Origin: CAKZLS01 sp963771545
GTDB taxonomy: Bacteria > Pseudomonadota > Alphaproteobacteria > Rhodospirillales > Defluviicoccaceae
Direction of reading: 5' to 3'
DNA length: 64,000 bases
Assembly (NCBI GenBank): GCA_963771545.1
Contig: CAVYTX010000002.1
Location: 744,001 to 808,000, forward strand
In this document: positions 15,780-24,877 of the stretch, one piece after another
Layout of the letters: the number at the start of each line of letters is the position of its first letter
Position numbering within the stretch: the first letter of the stretch is position 1
Notes under the pieces: model-generated
Database searches by the model: none
Seen by the model: only the letters and a program-made list of their open reading frames with translations
What the model was told of the DNA's origin: nothing
Program-made: the position numbers and the translations under genes

Positions 15780-16922
15780 ATGATTCACGTTGCCGACGCC
15801 CAGAGGACCGCACAATGGCTGGCAGTGGGGCTTCTCGCCCTGGTTCTCGCCGTCCTGGCGGCGGATCCGGCCTTCGGGGCCTCGCGGATCAAGGACATCG
15901 TCGAGTTCGAGGGAGTGCGCGAAAACCAGCTCGTGGGGTACGGGCTGGTGGTGGGCCTCAACGGCTCGGGCGACACCTTGAAGGACGGCGGCTTTACCAA
16001 GCAGAGCCTGAAATCCATGCTTAATCGCATGGGGGTGAAGCCCACCGAGGACGGGCTGCAGTCCAAGAACGTGGCGGCGGTGATGATCACCGCCCAGCTT
16101 CCCGCGTTCGCGCGCCAGGGCAACCGCATCGACGTGACCGTGAGCGCGCTCGGCGACGCCAGCGATCTGGAGGGCGGCACGCTTCTGGTGACGCCGCTGA
16201 TGGGCGCCGACGGCGAGGTCTACGCCGTGGCTCAGGGGCAGGTGGAAGTCGCCGGCTTTACCGCCACGGCGGAGGCATCGAGCGTCACCCGCGGCGTTCC
16301 CACCACCGCGCGCATCGCCAACGGGGCCATCGTCGAACGCGAGGTGGGCTTCGAGCTGGCCAACATGGACACCATCAAGCTCAGCCTGCGCAGTCCCGAT
16401 TTCACCACGGCGCGCCGCATCGCCCAGGCCATCAACAAATTTCTCGACGAACCGGCGGCCAAGTCCAGCGATCCGTCCACCGTCCACCTAGCGGTGCCGG
16501 CGAGGTACGACCGCAACGTGGTCAATCTGCTCACCGACATCGAACAGCTGTTGATCACGCCCGATCAGATCGCCCGCGTGGTGATCGACGAACGCTCCGG
16601 GATCATCGTCATGGGCCAGGACGTGCGGGTCAGCACCGTCGCCATCGCCCAGGGCAATCTCACCATCCGGATCACCGAGACGCCGGAGGTCTCTCAGCCC
16701 AACGCGTTTTCGAGGGGCGGGAGCACGGTGACGGTGCCGCGCTCCGACATCTCGGTGGACGATGACGCCCAGAACCGGATGGCGGTCCTGACGACGGGGG
16801 TGACTCTCCAGGACCTGGTGAACAGCCTCAACGCGCTCGGGGTCGGTCCCCGCGACATGATCAGTATCCTGCAGGCCATCAAGGCGGCCGGCGCCCTGCA
16901 GGCCGATATCGAGGTGATGTAA
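15780..16922 (+). CDS. flgI: Flagellar P-ring protein FlgI
   Basis: Forms the periplasmic P ring of the basal body, in the peptidoglycan layer. A signal peptide (WLAVGLLALVLAVLAADPAFGA) is followed by SRIKDIVEFEGVRENQLVGY and GLVVGLNGSGD, the family hallmark. 380 residues, normal size. ATG at 15780 has AGGA 10 bases upstream. It is the first gene of an operon with flgJ/flgN, flgK and flgL. Confidence 0.95.
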   Translation: MIHVADAQRTAQWLAVGLLALVLAVLAADPAFGASRIKDIVEFEGVRENQLVGYGLVVGLNGSGDTLKDGGFTKQSLKSMLNRMGVKPTEDGLQSKNVAAVMITAQLPAFARQGNRIDVTVSALGDASDLEGGTLLVTPLMGADGEVYAVAQGQVEVAGFTATAEASSVTRGVPTTARIANGAIVEREVGFELANMDTIKLSLRSPDFTTARRIAQAINKFLDEPAAKSSDPSTVHLAVPARYDRNVVNLLTDIEQLLITPDQIARVVIDERSGIIVMGQDVRVSTVAIAQGNLTIRITETPEVSQPNAFSRGGSTVTVPRSDISVDDDAQNRMAVLTTGVTLQDLVNSLNALGVGPRDMISILQAIKAAGALQADIEVM

Positions 16923-16924
16923 CG

Positions 16925-17258
16925 ATGGATAAAATCATGATGACGCAGGCCCAGGCGGCGCTCTCCGCCGGCGCCGCCAAACCGCCGGCCGCGCGTGCCG
17001 GCATGAACATCGACCAGATCAGGAAGACCGCGGAGGAATTCGAGGCGTTCTATCTGGCGCAGGCGCTGCAGCCCATGTTCGCCGGTGTATCGCCGGCCGA
17101 ACCGTTCGACGGCGGTCCCGGCGAGGACATGTGGCGCTCCATGCAGGTAGAGGAATACGGCAAGGCGCTCGCCAGGAACGGCGGCGTCGGTCTAGCCGAA
17201 CTCGGTGGTTCGCGAAATGTTGAGAATGCAGGAAAAGGGGGGAGCCCCGGCGCCATGA
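16925..17258 (+). pseudogene. flgJ: Rod-binding protein FlgJ (N-terminal type), frameshifted near its end
   Basis: Short alphaproteobacterial FlgJ: only the rod-binding domain, no muramidase domain. The block IRKTAEEFEAFYLAQALQPM and the following FDGGPGEDMWRSMQVEEYGK are typical. After GGVGLAE the frame changes. If one G of the pair at 17204-17205 is removed, the reading continues VVREMLRMQEKGGAPAP and stops at TGA (17256-17258), the normal FlgJ tail. As the sequence stands, the frame instead runs into the next gene and gives a FlgJ-FlgN fusion of 261 residues (16925-17710). Sequencing error, a true mutation or ribosomal frameshifting are all possible. Confidence 0.8.
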
Positions 17259-17710
17259 ATGAAACACCGCACAAGCCCGTGACGGCGGCCGAACTGGCGG
17301 GCGCCATGGAACGCCTGACCGCCGCGCTGGTGCGCGAGAACGAAGCGCTGCGCGAGCGCCGGCGCGACGATCTCCCGGACCTGGTGAAGGAAAAGCTCGC
17401 CGCGACCCGGATCTACGAGGCGCACATGAAAGCCATTGCCTCGAATGGTGGGGTTGTAGCAGGCAACACTGGCGCCCTCAAACAGCGGATCGGCACGCTC
17501 GCCCGCGCGATCCCGGCGCTCGCCGCCGAGAACCATCGCCGCTTGCGGGTGGCGGTGGAGGTCAATCGCCGGATCGCCGAAACGGTGACCGACGCCCTCA
17601 AGGCGATGACGCCGGGGCCGGGAGTGTACGCGCGCAATGGCGCCATCGACCGGGGGCGTGCGTCCGGGGCCGGCGCGCCGATGGCGCTTTCCGTCAACCA
17701 CACGCTTTAG
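17255..17710 (+). CDS. FlgN-like flagellar export chaperone
   Basis: 151 residues from MNETPHKPVTAAELAGAMER, largely alpha-helical with the charged region VRENEALRERRRDDLPDLVK typical of FlgN proteins, which chaperone FlgK and FlgL, encoded just downstream. A strong GGGGGGAG ribosome site lies 11 bases before the ATG, and the start overlaps the restored flgJ stop as ATGA. The gene is thus likely translated on its own even though the frame is continuous with flgJ in this sequence. FlgN assignment is from size, helical character and position. Confidence 0.7.
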   Translation: MNETPHKPVTAAELAGAMERLTAALVRENEALRERRRDDLPDLVKEKLAATRIYEAHMKAIASNGGVVAGNTGALKQRIGTLARAIPALAAENHRRLRVAVEVNRRIAETVTDALKAMTPGPGVYARNGAIDRGRASGAGAPMALSVNHTL

Positions 17711-17734
17711 CGGCGCTCAGGAGACAAATCGACA

Positions 17735-19888
17735 ATGTCCGGCACTCTGACCCTCGCTCTCGAAACCGCGCGCAGCGGCCTGTTGACCAATCAGGCCGCG
17801 CTCAACGTGGTCGCCAACAATGTCTCCAACGCTAACACCGAGGGGTACTCCCGCCAGGACCCGCAGTTCGAATCGCGAACGGTGGCCGGGGTCGGCGCCG
17901 GCGTGGAGCTCTCCCGGATCGCCCGAAACGTCGACGAAGGCCTGCGGCGCAACATACGCGAGGAAATGGGCGCTCTGCATGCCATGGACGTCCAGGGCTC
18001 GTATTTCTCAAGGCTTCAGGATCTGTTCGGCCGGCCCGAGGACAATTCCTCGCTTAGCCATATCCTCGCGGAGTTTTCCGGGGCCACGCGGTCGCTCGCG
18101 GTCAACCCGCAGGACGCCCTGGCGCAACGCGAGGTGGTGCGGTGGGGCCAGGAAACGGCGATCAAGTTCAACCGGATGAGCGGATCCATCCAGGATCTGC
18201 GCCTCGAGGCCGATCAGCGCATCGGCCAGGCCGTGGACGAAATCAACGGATTGCTAAACAACATCGCCCAGCTGAACAACGACATCGGCCGCAACGGCAG
18301 GGTGGGTCTGGAGACCAACGATCTCCGCGACCAGCGGGACCTGGCCCTTGAGCGGCTGTCGGGGTTCATGGACATCCGCACCTACACCGGCGGCGGCGGC
18401 GAGGTGGTGGTGCTCACCGCCGACGGACAGAAGCTGGCCGACAACCACGCGACTCCCGTCAGTCATGTGACGGCGTCGTTCCTGGACGCCGGCGCCACTC
18501 ACGCCGAGGGCGACCTCAACGGCATTTATGTGGGCGCGGCGATCCCCGAGAACGACATCACCAACACGTTGCGCTCCGGCGAGCTGTATGGGCTGGTCCA
18601 AATGCGGGATACCATCCTGCCCAACCTGCAAAGCCAGATCGACGAGCTCGGCGCGGAATTGCGCGACGCGGTCAACCAGGTTCATAACCGGGGCGTGCCT
18701 TTTCCCGGCATGACCGAGATGACCGGCACCCGGGCGTTCACCGAACCCGCCGCCCAGACCGTGACCTTCGCGGGTACGGACGATACCACGCTGGCGCTGT
18801 TCGACCGCAACGGCAACGAAATCCGCTCCACCACCGTCCGCGCTCTCATCGGCGGCGCCGGCGACACCGTCCAGAACGTGACCAACGCCATCGACACTTG
18901 GCTCGGCGGCGACGGCTCGGCGTCGCTGGTCGACGGTCATCTCCGGATCTCGGTCATCGGCGCAGACCGCGCGCTCGCCATCCGCGACCAGAGCGCCACC
19001 GCCCCCGGCAGCCCCGCCAAGGACGCGGTCATCCAGTTCGACGCGGACAACGACGGCGGCGCCGACCAGACCGTCGAGGGGTTCTCGAATTTCTTCGGGC
19101 TGAACGATTTCTATGTGGACGACGGGACCGGCCATCTCTTCGAATCCAACGTCGTCAAACCCAACTTCATCGCCAACGCCGCCACCCTGACCTTCCGCGA
19201 CGCGTCCGGCGCCATGGGACCGGCGGTCGCCATCAGCGCCGGCGACAGCCTCGCCGACATCGCGGATTCCATCAACGCCGCCGCCTTCGGGGTCACCGCC
19301 AGCGTCGTTCCCGACGGCGCCGGCGCGCGGCTGCGCATCGGTTCCGACGACGGGTCCGGTTTCACCCTCACCCAGGACATCCCCGGCGGCGACAACCTGC
19401 TCACCAATCTCGGCCTGCACGCGGCCGACCTCGGCGTCTCCGGGTCGCTGGCGGTCCGGAGCGACATCGCCGCCAAGCCTGGGCTGGTGTCCAGGGGAGC
19501 GGTGCAGTGGGACGCCAACGCGGGAGTCTCCGGCCGCCATTTCCTCAGCGAGGGCGACGACGCGGCGGTGAGGGCGCTGGCCGGCGTGTTCGACACCGCC
19601 ACCGCCTTCGACGCGGCCGGCGGTCTCGACGCGGTCGGCGTAACCCTCGGCCAGTACGCGACCGGCATCATCGGCGAGAACGGCGTCCAAGCCAAAACCA
19701 ACGCCGACCGCGCCGCCGTGCAAGGGTCGCTGGTGGAGAGCCTCCAGCACAAGTCCAATTCGTTCAGCGGCGTCAACCTCGACGAGGAGATGGCCGACCT
19801 GATGCTTTACGAGCAGGCTTACGCCGCCGCCGCCCGGGTCTTCTCCGCCGTTCAAAGCATGTTCGAAGACCTCGAAGGCATCATCTAG
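17735..19888 (+). CDS. flgK: Flagellar hook-associated protein 1 (FlgK)
   Basis: Junction protein between hook and filament. 717 residues, at the long end for FlgK. The N-terminal SGLLTNQAALNVVANNVSNA and YSRQ and the C-terminal SGVNLDEEMADLMLYEQAYA with SAVQSMFEDLEG are diagnostic. The middle (about 320-600) is a variable insertion rich in Asp/Gly, with GDTVQNVTNAIDTWLGG. Downstream of flgN by 24 bases, with GGAGACAAATCGACA before the ATG. Confidence 0.93.
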   Translation: MSGTLTLALETARSGLLTNQAALNVVANNVSNANTEGYSRQDPQFESRTVAGVGAGVELSRIARNVDEGLRRNIREEMGALHAMDVQGSYFSRLQDLFGRPEDNSSLSHILAEFSGATRSLAVNPQDALAQREVVRWGQETAIKFNRMSGSIQDLRLEADQRIGQAVDEINGLLNNIAQLNNDIGRNGRVGLETNDLRDQRDLALERLSGFMDIRTYTGGGGEVVVLTADGQKLADNHATPVSHVTASFLDAGATHAEGDLNGIYVGAAIPENDITNTLRSGELYGLVQMRDTILPNLQSQIDELGAELRDAVNQVHNRGVPFPGMTEMTGTRAFTEPAAQTVTFAGTDDTTLALFDRNGNEIRSTTVRALIGGAGDTVQNVTNAIDTWLGGDGSASLVDGHLRISVIGADRALAIRDQSATAPGSPAKDAVIQFDADNDGGADQTVEGFSNFFGLNDFYVDDGTGHLFESNVVKPNFIANAATLTFRDASGAMGPAVAISAGDSLADIADSINAAAFGVTASVVPDGAGARLRIGSDDGSGFTLTQDIPGGDNLLTNLGLHAADLGVSGSLAVRSDIAAKPGLVSRGAVQWDANAGVSGRHFLSEGDDAAVRALAGVFDTATAFDAAGGLDAVGVTLGQYATGIIGENGVQAKTNADRAAVQGSLVESLQHKSNSFSGVNLDEEMADLMLYEQAYAAAARVFSAVQSMFEDLEGII

Positions 19889-19910
19889 GGGCCAACCAGG
19901 ATAACAAGCC

Positions 19911-21428
19911 ATGATCCGCACCGCCAATTCCGCCACCAATACCCATCTGGTCAGCTACCTCAACCGCACCCAAGGCCGGCTGGAGGAGTTGCAGTTGCAG
20001 GTGGCGAGCGAGAAGAAGTCCCAGGACTACGCCGGCATCGCCGCCGACACCCGCCGGCTGGTGGGCATGGAGACCCTGCACACCGCGCTCAATCACTTCG
20101 TGCGCAACAACGAGATGGTGGATCTCCAGCTCACCACCGCCGACACCGCCGCCGAGGCCATGCGCAAGACCATCAACGATTTCCGCGCCGCCGTCCTCGA
20201 CTTCGGCATGACCGACACCGACGACGAAGTTCAGGTGGGTCTGATCCAGGAGACGGCGTTCGACGCCCTAAAAAGCCTGGAGGGCTTCCTGAACACCAAG
20301 GTCGACGGCCGCTATCTGTTCGCGGGCGGGCGCGCCACCACCGAGCCGGTTGACTTCGGCCTCACCACGCTCGCGGATTTCCAGGCGCGGTTCGACGGCG
20401 CGGCGGTCAATTATCCCACCGACCGCGCCGCCCATCTCGCCGGCGCGGACCTCGCCCATAGTGAGACCGGCGATCTCACCTTCGACCGCGCCACCGGGAC
20501 CATCACCGCCGCCAACGGCGGTTCGGTCGTCAACGTTCCGGTGGGCACGGCGCTGACCGTGGGCGGCACCGGCGCCAACGACGGCGTGTTCGTGGTCACC
20601 GCCAACGACGGCACCACCTTGACCCTCAACATGGAACGATTCGCCGCCAGCGAGGCCGCCCCCGTGGCCAAGCTCTCCATCCCGGCCGAGCCCGAGGCGG
20701 TGGTGTTCGACGCCGCCGCCACGGGTGGTTTGAATTTCGACGCCGCCGCCCAGACCGTCACCGCCGTCACCGCCGGATCGCTCGCCGATGTCCCGGTGGG
20801 CGGCGTGTTCACCGTCGCCGGTTCGCCAAGCAACGACGGCCGTTACACCGTTCTGTCCAACGACGGCTCCACGATCACCATCCAGGCCCACCAGCTTACC
20901 GACGAAACCCCGGCGCCGGCCACGTCGACGCTGTCGGCGCCGTCCTGGTATCGTGGCGACACCCTGGCTCGGTCGCACGACGTGGACGACGCGCGGTCCA
21001 TTAATTTCGACATCAACGCCATCGACCCGGCGTTCGAGAAGGCCATCCGCGCCATGGGCCTCATCGCCCAGGGTGCGTTCGGCACCGAGGGCGGGCTCGA
21101 TCAGAACGCGCAGCGCATCGACGAGGCCATGTACCTGCTCAACAGTTCGCTCAACCGGGTGGTGGCCGGCGCCCCGCCGTTCGGCACCGAGGCGCGCGGC
21201 AACATGGAGGACGTCCAGCGCAAACTGGGTTTCAACCGCGACCTGATCCAGGAGTCCAACCTCCGCCACAAGGACCTCATGGCCACCCTGGAGGCGCGCA
21301 TCAGCGACGTGGAAAACGTCGACATGCACACCGCCGTAACCGAACTCCTCGACCAGTCCCAGGCCCTGGAGGCGTCCTTCAAGGCCATCGCCACACTGAG
21401 AGGGTTGAGCCTGATGAACTTCATGTAG
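19911..21428 (+). CDS. flgL: Flagellar hook-associated protein 3 (FlgL) with a duplicated internal domain
   Basis: Second hook-filament junction protein and flagellin-family member. Conserved ends: SYLNRTQGRLEELQLQVASE near the start and VTELLDQSQALEASFKAIAT at the end. At 505 residues it is much longer than typical FlgL (about 300-350). The excess is a variable region in which two similar segments of about 54 residues follow each other: residues 187-240 (GDLTFDRATGTITAANGGSV) and 272-325 (GGLNFDAAAQTVTAVTAGSL), each ending in a NDG-T-T motif. These probably form surface-exposed beta domains. Confidence 0.92.
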   Translation: MIRTANSATNTHLVSYLNRTQGRLEELQLQVASEKKSQDYAGIAADTRRLVGMETLHTALNHFVRNNEMVDLQLTTADTAAEAMRKTINDFRAAVLDFGMTDTDDEVQVGLIQETAFDALKSLEGFLNTKVDGRYLFAGGRATTEPVDFGLTTLADFQARFDGAAVNYPTDRAAHLAGADLAHSETGDLTFDRATGTITAANGGSVVNVPVGTALTVGGTGANDGVFVVTANDGTTLTLNMERFAASEAAPVAKLSIPAEPEAVVFDAAATGGLNFDAAAQTVTAVTAGSLADVPVGGVFTVAGSPSNDGRYTVLSNDGSTITIQAHQLTDETPAPATSTLSAPSWYRGDTLARSHDVDDARSINFDINAIDPAFEKAIRAMGLIAQGAFGTEGGLDQNAQRIDEAMYLLNSSLNRVVAGAPPFGTEARGNMEDVQRKLGFNRDLIQESNLRHKDLMATLEARISDVENVDMHTAVTELLDQSQALEASFKAIATLRGLSLMNFM

Positions 21429-21645
21429 GGCCGGCGAGTTTTTAACCTTGAGGTTTGATCTAAACTCCTAGAGATAGTGGCAGCTGACCGATCGCTTGCT
21501 TTGGATTGGCTGACGCCGTGGTACCGGAATACGGAAACAAGAACTGCTAACGCTCAGTAGCGAGACTAGCTTGGGGCAAGCGCACCATCATCTGGGTTGC
21601 CGCCCTATTCAGCAGAGAACCATTGGCGGGGGCGGATGATCTGTT
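21429..21645. other. Spacer between flgL and the darT relic
   Basis: No gene or clear terminator seen. Marks the right end of the flagellar operon. Confidence 0.4.
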
Positions 21646-22141
21646 ATGCCTATTACCCGCCGAGCCAAAAATTTATCACATTGTCCGTGTTGATCGGCTT
21701 CCGTCGATCATTGCCGAAAAGGGCCTTTGGTGCGATGCGGAGATCGTGAGACGCAGTCCGCCGGGCACAACCATCGGTATGAACAACATCAAGCAGCGAC
21801 GCCTCAATGAGCTTACATTGACTTGCCATCCCGATTTGCTGGTGGGCCGTTGCGTCCCTTTCTATTTCTGCCCACGTTCCACTATGCTGTACGTAATCTT
21901 TCAGGGGAACCATCCTGAACGGGCCTATCGCGGCGGCCAGGGACCAATCATTCATTTGGAAGCGAATCTGCGCGACACGGTGGATTGGGCTCAAGGTATC
22001 GGCCGGCGCTGGGCGCTCACGCTTTCGAATGCGGGGGAGGATTGTTCGCGAGTGCCATGTCGGGTGGGCATTCTCGTCACCGAGCTCCTTGATTGGTTTC
22101 CGGTGCCGGCCTCTGGACGACGGCGCCATCCAGTGCCATAG
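21646..22141 (+). pseudogene. Decayed DarT-type toxin (DNA ADP-ribosyltransferase, DUF4433)
   Basis: DarT enzymes ADP-ribosylate thymidine in single-stranded DNA. The segment AEPKIYHIVRVDRLPSIIAE through TTIGMNNIKQRRLNELTLTC, VPFYFCPRSTMLYVIFQGNH and YRGGQGPIIHLEANL is a clear match. ATG at 21646 begins MPI and then needs one base removed near ACCC (21655-21658) to join AEPKIYH. After WALTLSNAG the normal middle is absent, and the C-terminal region that in DarT carries the catalytic Glu (AEFLV-type motif) reads VGILVTELLDWFPV. No DarG antitoxin follows. Both defects indicate a dead relic. Confidence 0.75.
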
Positions 22142-22221
22142 TGCGCCCGCCTGAACGGCTCCATGGTTTTCGGCGAGTTTGGCGGCTGTTAAGAGATGTT
22201 TAGATAAAGGATCGGGTGACG

Positions 22222-22578
22222 ATGCACGTTGGTACCACATTGATGACGTGGTTGTTCGGTGAGCGCGTGGGGACCGACGTGTTCGGAAACCGGTACTATC
22301 GCAATCAGCGCCTGGCGCGTTACGGACGCGAGCGGCGCTGGGTGGTGTTCAAGGGCAAGACCGAGGCGACCAAGGTGCCGCCGGAATGGCACGCGTGGCT
22401 GCATCACATGAGCGACGAGCCGCTCACCGAGGAGGCGGCGACACGGCGTCCTTGGCAGCGCGAGCATCTGCCCAATCTCTCCGGGACACGCTATGCCTAC
22501 CGGCCGGAAGGTCACGACCTGAGCGGCGGCAAGCGGGCTCCGGCGACGGGCGACTATGAGGCGTGGACGCCGGAGTGA
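22222..22578 (+). CDS. NADH:ubiquinone oxidoreductase subunit NDUFA12 homologue
   Basis: 118-residue accessory subunit of complex I (B17.2/NDUFA12 family), found in alphaproteobacteria and mitochondria. MTWLFGERVGTDVFGNRYYR and RRWVVFKGKTEATKVPPEWH, followed by WLHHMSDEPLTE, are the conserved core. A GTG six bases upstream is an alternative start. It heads the usual alphaproteobacterial neighbourhood with MlaD, DUF2155, aat and accBC. Confidence 0.93.
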   Translation: MHVGTTLMTWLFGERVGTDVFGNRYYRNQRLARYGRERRWVVFKGKTEATKVPPEWHAWLHHMSDEPLTEEAATRRPWQREHLPNLSGTRYAYRPEGHDLSGGKRAPATGDYEAWTPE

Positions 22579-22635
22579 TCGGAGATCGCGCCTCCCCGCA
22601 ATCGGTGGCGACGCGGGCGGTCAGGGAGTTCTTTC

Positions 22636-23163
22636 GTGAGATCGCGGGAAATTAAGGAAGTGGTATCCGGCGGCGTGGCCATCCTCGTCCTGTTGGCGGT
22701 TCTGGGCGTTTTCTACAGCGGCCAACATCAACGGGCGAAGGCCGGTCTCACCGAGTATACCGTCTTCGCCACGTTCAACCGCATCGATGGCCTAGACGTC
22801 GGCACCGACGTTCAACTGAGCGGTATTCCCATCGGCACCGTGGAGCGGGTGGCGCTCACCTCCAACTATCGGGCACGCGTGACCATGCTGCTTCGGCGCG
22901 GCGTCGCCCTGCCCACCGACACGTCGGCGGCGATTCATACCGATGGATTGTTCGGTTCTAAATTCGTGACCCTCGAACCTGGCGGCTCCGACGACTTTCT
23001 CAAGGATGGCGACACCATTACCTTCACCCAGGACGCCGTGGTCGTCAGCGACCTTCTCGATCTGATCATCGCCGAGGGCAAGGCGCGGCGAAATGACGCC
23101 GGGGCGGAAAGCGAAAGGGCCGGAGACGGGACGGCCGAAGACAGCGAAACAGGAGACAAGTGA
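22636..23163 (+). CDS. mlaD: MCE/MlaD-family lipid transport protein, first copy
   Basis: Inner-membrane anchored periplasmic protein of the Mla phospholipid transport system. One N-terminal transmembrane helix (GGVAILVLLAVLGVFYS, residues about 12-28) and one MCE domain: TVFATFNRIDGLDVGTDVQL, SGIPIGTVERV, HTDGLFGSKFVTLEPGGS. The C-terminal tail is charged. GTG start at 22636. It overlaps the second MCE gene by one base. No ATPase or permease of the system lies in this window. Confidence 0.88.
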   Translation: MRSREIKEVVSGGVAILVLLAVLGVFYSGQHQRAKAGLTEYTVFATFNRIDGLDVGTDVQLSGIPIGTVERVALTSNYRARVTMLLRRGVALPTDTSAAIHTDGLFGSKFVTLEPGGSDDFLKDGDTITFTQDAVVVSDLLDLIIAEGKARRNDAGAESERAGDGTAEDSETGDK

Positions 23164-23624
23164 TGCGCAGGAACGCCGTTGAGACCGTGTTGGGCGCCGT
23201 GGTGTTGATGGTCGCGGGCCTGTTCGTCTACTTCGCGTACTCCACGGCCGAGGTCCGGGCCAAACCGGGGTACGAGGTTACCGCATCGTTTCTCAATCTT
23301 GGCGGCCTGTCCAACGGCAGCGACGTACGCATCAGTGGCGTCAAGGTGGGCACGGTGACCAGCCTCAGCTTGGATCCCAAGACTTTCGACGCGGTGGCGG
23401 CAATGACCGTGAGTAACGAGATTAAGCTGCCCGTGGACACCGTGGCCTCCGTTTCCAGTGCCAGTCCGCTCGGGGGCAAGTATGTCCGCCTGGCTCCCGG
23501 AACCTCCTCGGAAATGATCGAGCCCGGCGGCGCCGTCGCGGAGACCCGGGCGTTTCGCACCCTCGAGGACCAGGTGGGCGAAATCATTTTCCTGGCCACC
23601 AGCAAACCCGGTCCGAAATCGTAG
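23163..23624 (+). CDS. mlaD: MCE/MlaD-family lipid transport protein, second copy
   Basis: 153 residues with an N-terminal membrane helix (LGAVVLMVAGLFVYFAY) and an MCE domain: YEVTASFLNLGGLSNGSDVR, ISGVKVGTVTSLSLD, SASPLGGKYVRLAPG. It starts within the stop of the first copy (TGATG) after a GGAG site. Most alphaproteobacterial Mla loci I know carry one MlaD here; this tandem pair has diverged well beyond recent duplication. Confidence 0.88.
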   Translation: MRRNAVETVLGAVVLMVAGLFVYFAYSTAEVRAKPGYEVTASFLNLGGLSNGSDVRISGVKVGTVTSLSLDPKTFDAVAAMTVSNEIKLPVDTVASVSSASPLGGKYVRLAPGTSSEMIEPGGAVAETRAFRTLEDQVGEIIFLATSKPGPKS

Positions 23625-23630
23625 GCGTCG

Positions 23631-24386
23631 GTGACCGCCGCTCAGTGCTGGGATCCCGAATGTTACGCCCGAAACGCCCGGTTCGTCGCGGACGCCGGGC
23701 AGGCGGTCGTCGAGCTTCTGGCCCCGAGGCCGGATGAACGAATCCTCGATCTCGGATGCGGTGACGGCGCCCTCACCGAGGCGCTGGTCGCCGCCGGCGC
23801 CCGCGTGATCGGCATCGATTCCAGTGTCGAAATGGTGGGGGCGGCCCGCGCCCGCGGCCTTGACGCCCGGGTGATGGGCGGCACGGCGTTGACGTTCGTT
23901 GACGCGTTCGACGCCGTGTTCAGCAACGCGGCGCTTCATTGGATGAGCGATCTAGGGTCGGTGATCGCGGGTGTGAGGCGCGCGCTTAAACCCGGTGGCC
24001 GGTTCGTGGGCGAGATGGGCGGCGAGGGCAATGTCGCGGCCATTGTCCAGGCTCTCCATGAGGCGCTGGCGCGCCGCGGCGTGGACGGATTCCGCGCCGA
24101 TCCGTGGACCTTCCCGTCGCCGGGCGCTTTTCGAACTCTCCTGGATGCCGAGGGATTCGAAGTGGCGGAGCTGCGCCTCATTCCCCGGCCGACGGCGTTG
24201 CCCGGCGGCATCGAAGGCTGGCTCGAGACTTTCGCCGGGAGTTTTTTGAATGAACAGCCGGTGGCGGAAAGGCCGGCGCTCATCGCCGAGGTTCGCGAGG
24301 CTCTGCGGCCAAAGTTGCTGACGGCCGGAGGCGAGTGGATCGCCGACTACGTTCGCTTGCGCTTCGCCGCCCGCAAACCGGCGTGA
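23631..24386 (+). CDS. Class I SAM-dependent methyltransferase
   Basis: 251 residues with SAM-binding motif I ILDLGCGDGALTEALVAAGA, motif II acidic residue in VIGIDSS, and the post-motif FDAVFSNAALHWM. The layout resembles trans-aconitate 2-methyltransferase (Tam) and related small-molecule methyltransferases. GTG start at 23631. Seven bases follow the second MCE gene, so it may share its transcript. The substrate cannot be read from the sequence. Confidence 0.85.
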   Translation: MTAAQCWDPECYARNARFVADAGQAVVELLAPRPDERILDLGCGDGALTEALVAAGARVIGIDSSVEMVGAARARGLDARVMGGTALTFVDAFDAVFSNAALHWMSDLGSVIAGVRRALKPGGRFVGEMGGEGNVAAIVQALHEALARRGVDGFRADPWTFPSPGAFRTLLDAEGFEVAELRLIPRPTALPGGIEGWLETFAGSFLNEQPVAERPALIAEVREALRPKLLTAGGEWIADYVRLRFAARKPA

Positions 24387-24457
24387 CGGTCATGAAAGTT
24401 CGCCGGACGGACCCAAACAGGGTGGTGCTTCGCGCCAGAAATGGTAAGTACCCCAAC

Positions 24458-24877
24458 ATGACGCGTCGCTGGTTTCCATCCTTGATGATTTCGTTGCTGA
24501 TTTTCGCCCTCGTACCGGGGCCGGCGTTGGCCGATCCGTATCCGGTCGCGGTCCTTCGCGGGCTCGACAAGGTCACGGGGCGGGTCACCACATTGAACGC
24601 TCCGGTGGGAGAGCCGATCCGATTCGGCGCCTTGGAAATCACCGCTCGGACCTGCGACAAGCGGCCGCCCGAGGAACCCCCGGAATCCGCCGCCTTTCTG
24701 GAAATTACCGAAGGTAAGGAAGGTAGCGCCAGGGTCGATCTCTTCCACGGCTGGATGTTCGCGTCCAGCCCGGCGCTCTCGGCCATGGATCACCCGGTCT
24801 ACGATGTCTGGGTGCTGGATTGCGTCAGCACCGCTTCGACCGACGAGTTCAGCTCGTCCTCCGAAACGTCGCAATAG
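24458..24877 (+). CDS. DUF2155 domain-containing periplasmic protein
   Basis: Signal peptide MTRRWFPSLMISLLIFALVP with cleavage near ALA-DP, then the DUF2155 domain (AVLRGLDKVTGRVTTLNAPV, two cysteines, HGWMFASSPALSAMDHPVYD, VWVLDC). Function is unknown, though it is constantly found near NDUFA12 and aat in alphaproteobacteria. An upstream in-frame ATG at 24392 is possible but would place the signal peptide internally. The Ser-rich 3' tail overlaps the convergent aat gene by 79 bases. Confidence 0.85.
   Translation: MTRRWFPSLMISLLIFALVPGPALADPYPVAVLRGLDKVTGRVTTLNAPVGEPIRFGALEITARTCDKRPPEEPPESAAFLEITEGKEGSARVDLFHGWMFASSPALSAMDHPVYDVWVLDCVSTASTDEFSSSSETSQ

Noticed and set aside
18254..19939. 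561-codon minus-strand frame
   Set aside because: Antisense shadow of flgK in high-GC codon-position bias; no motifs.
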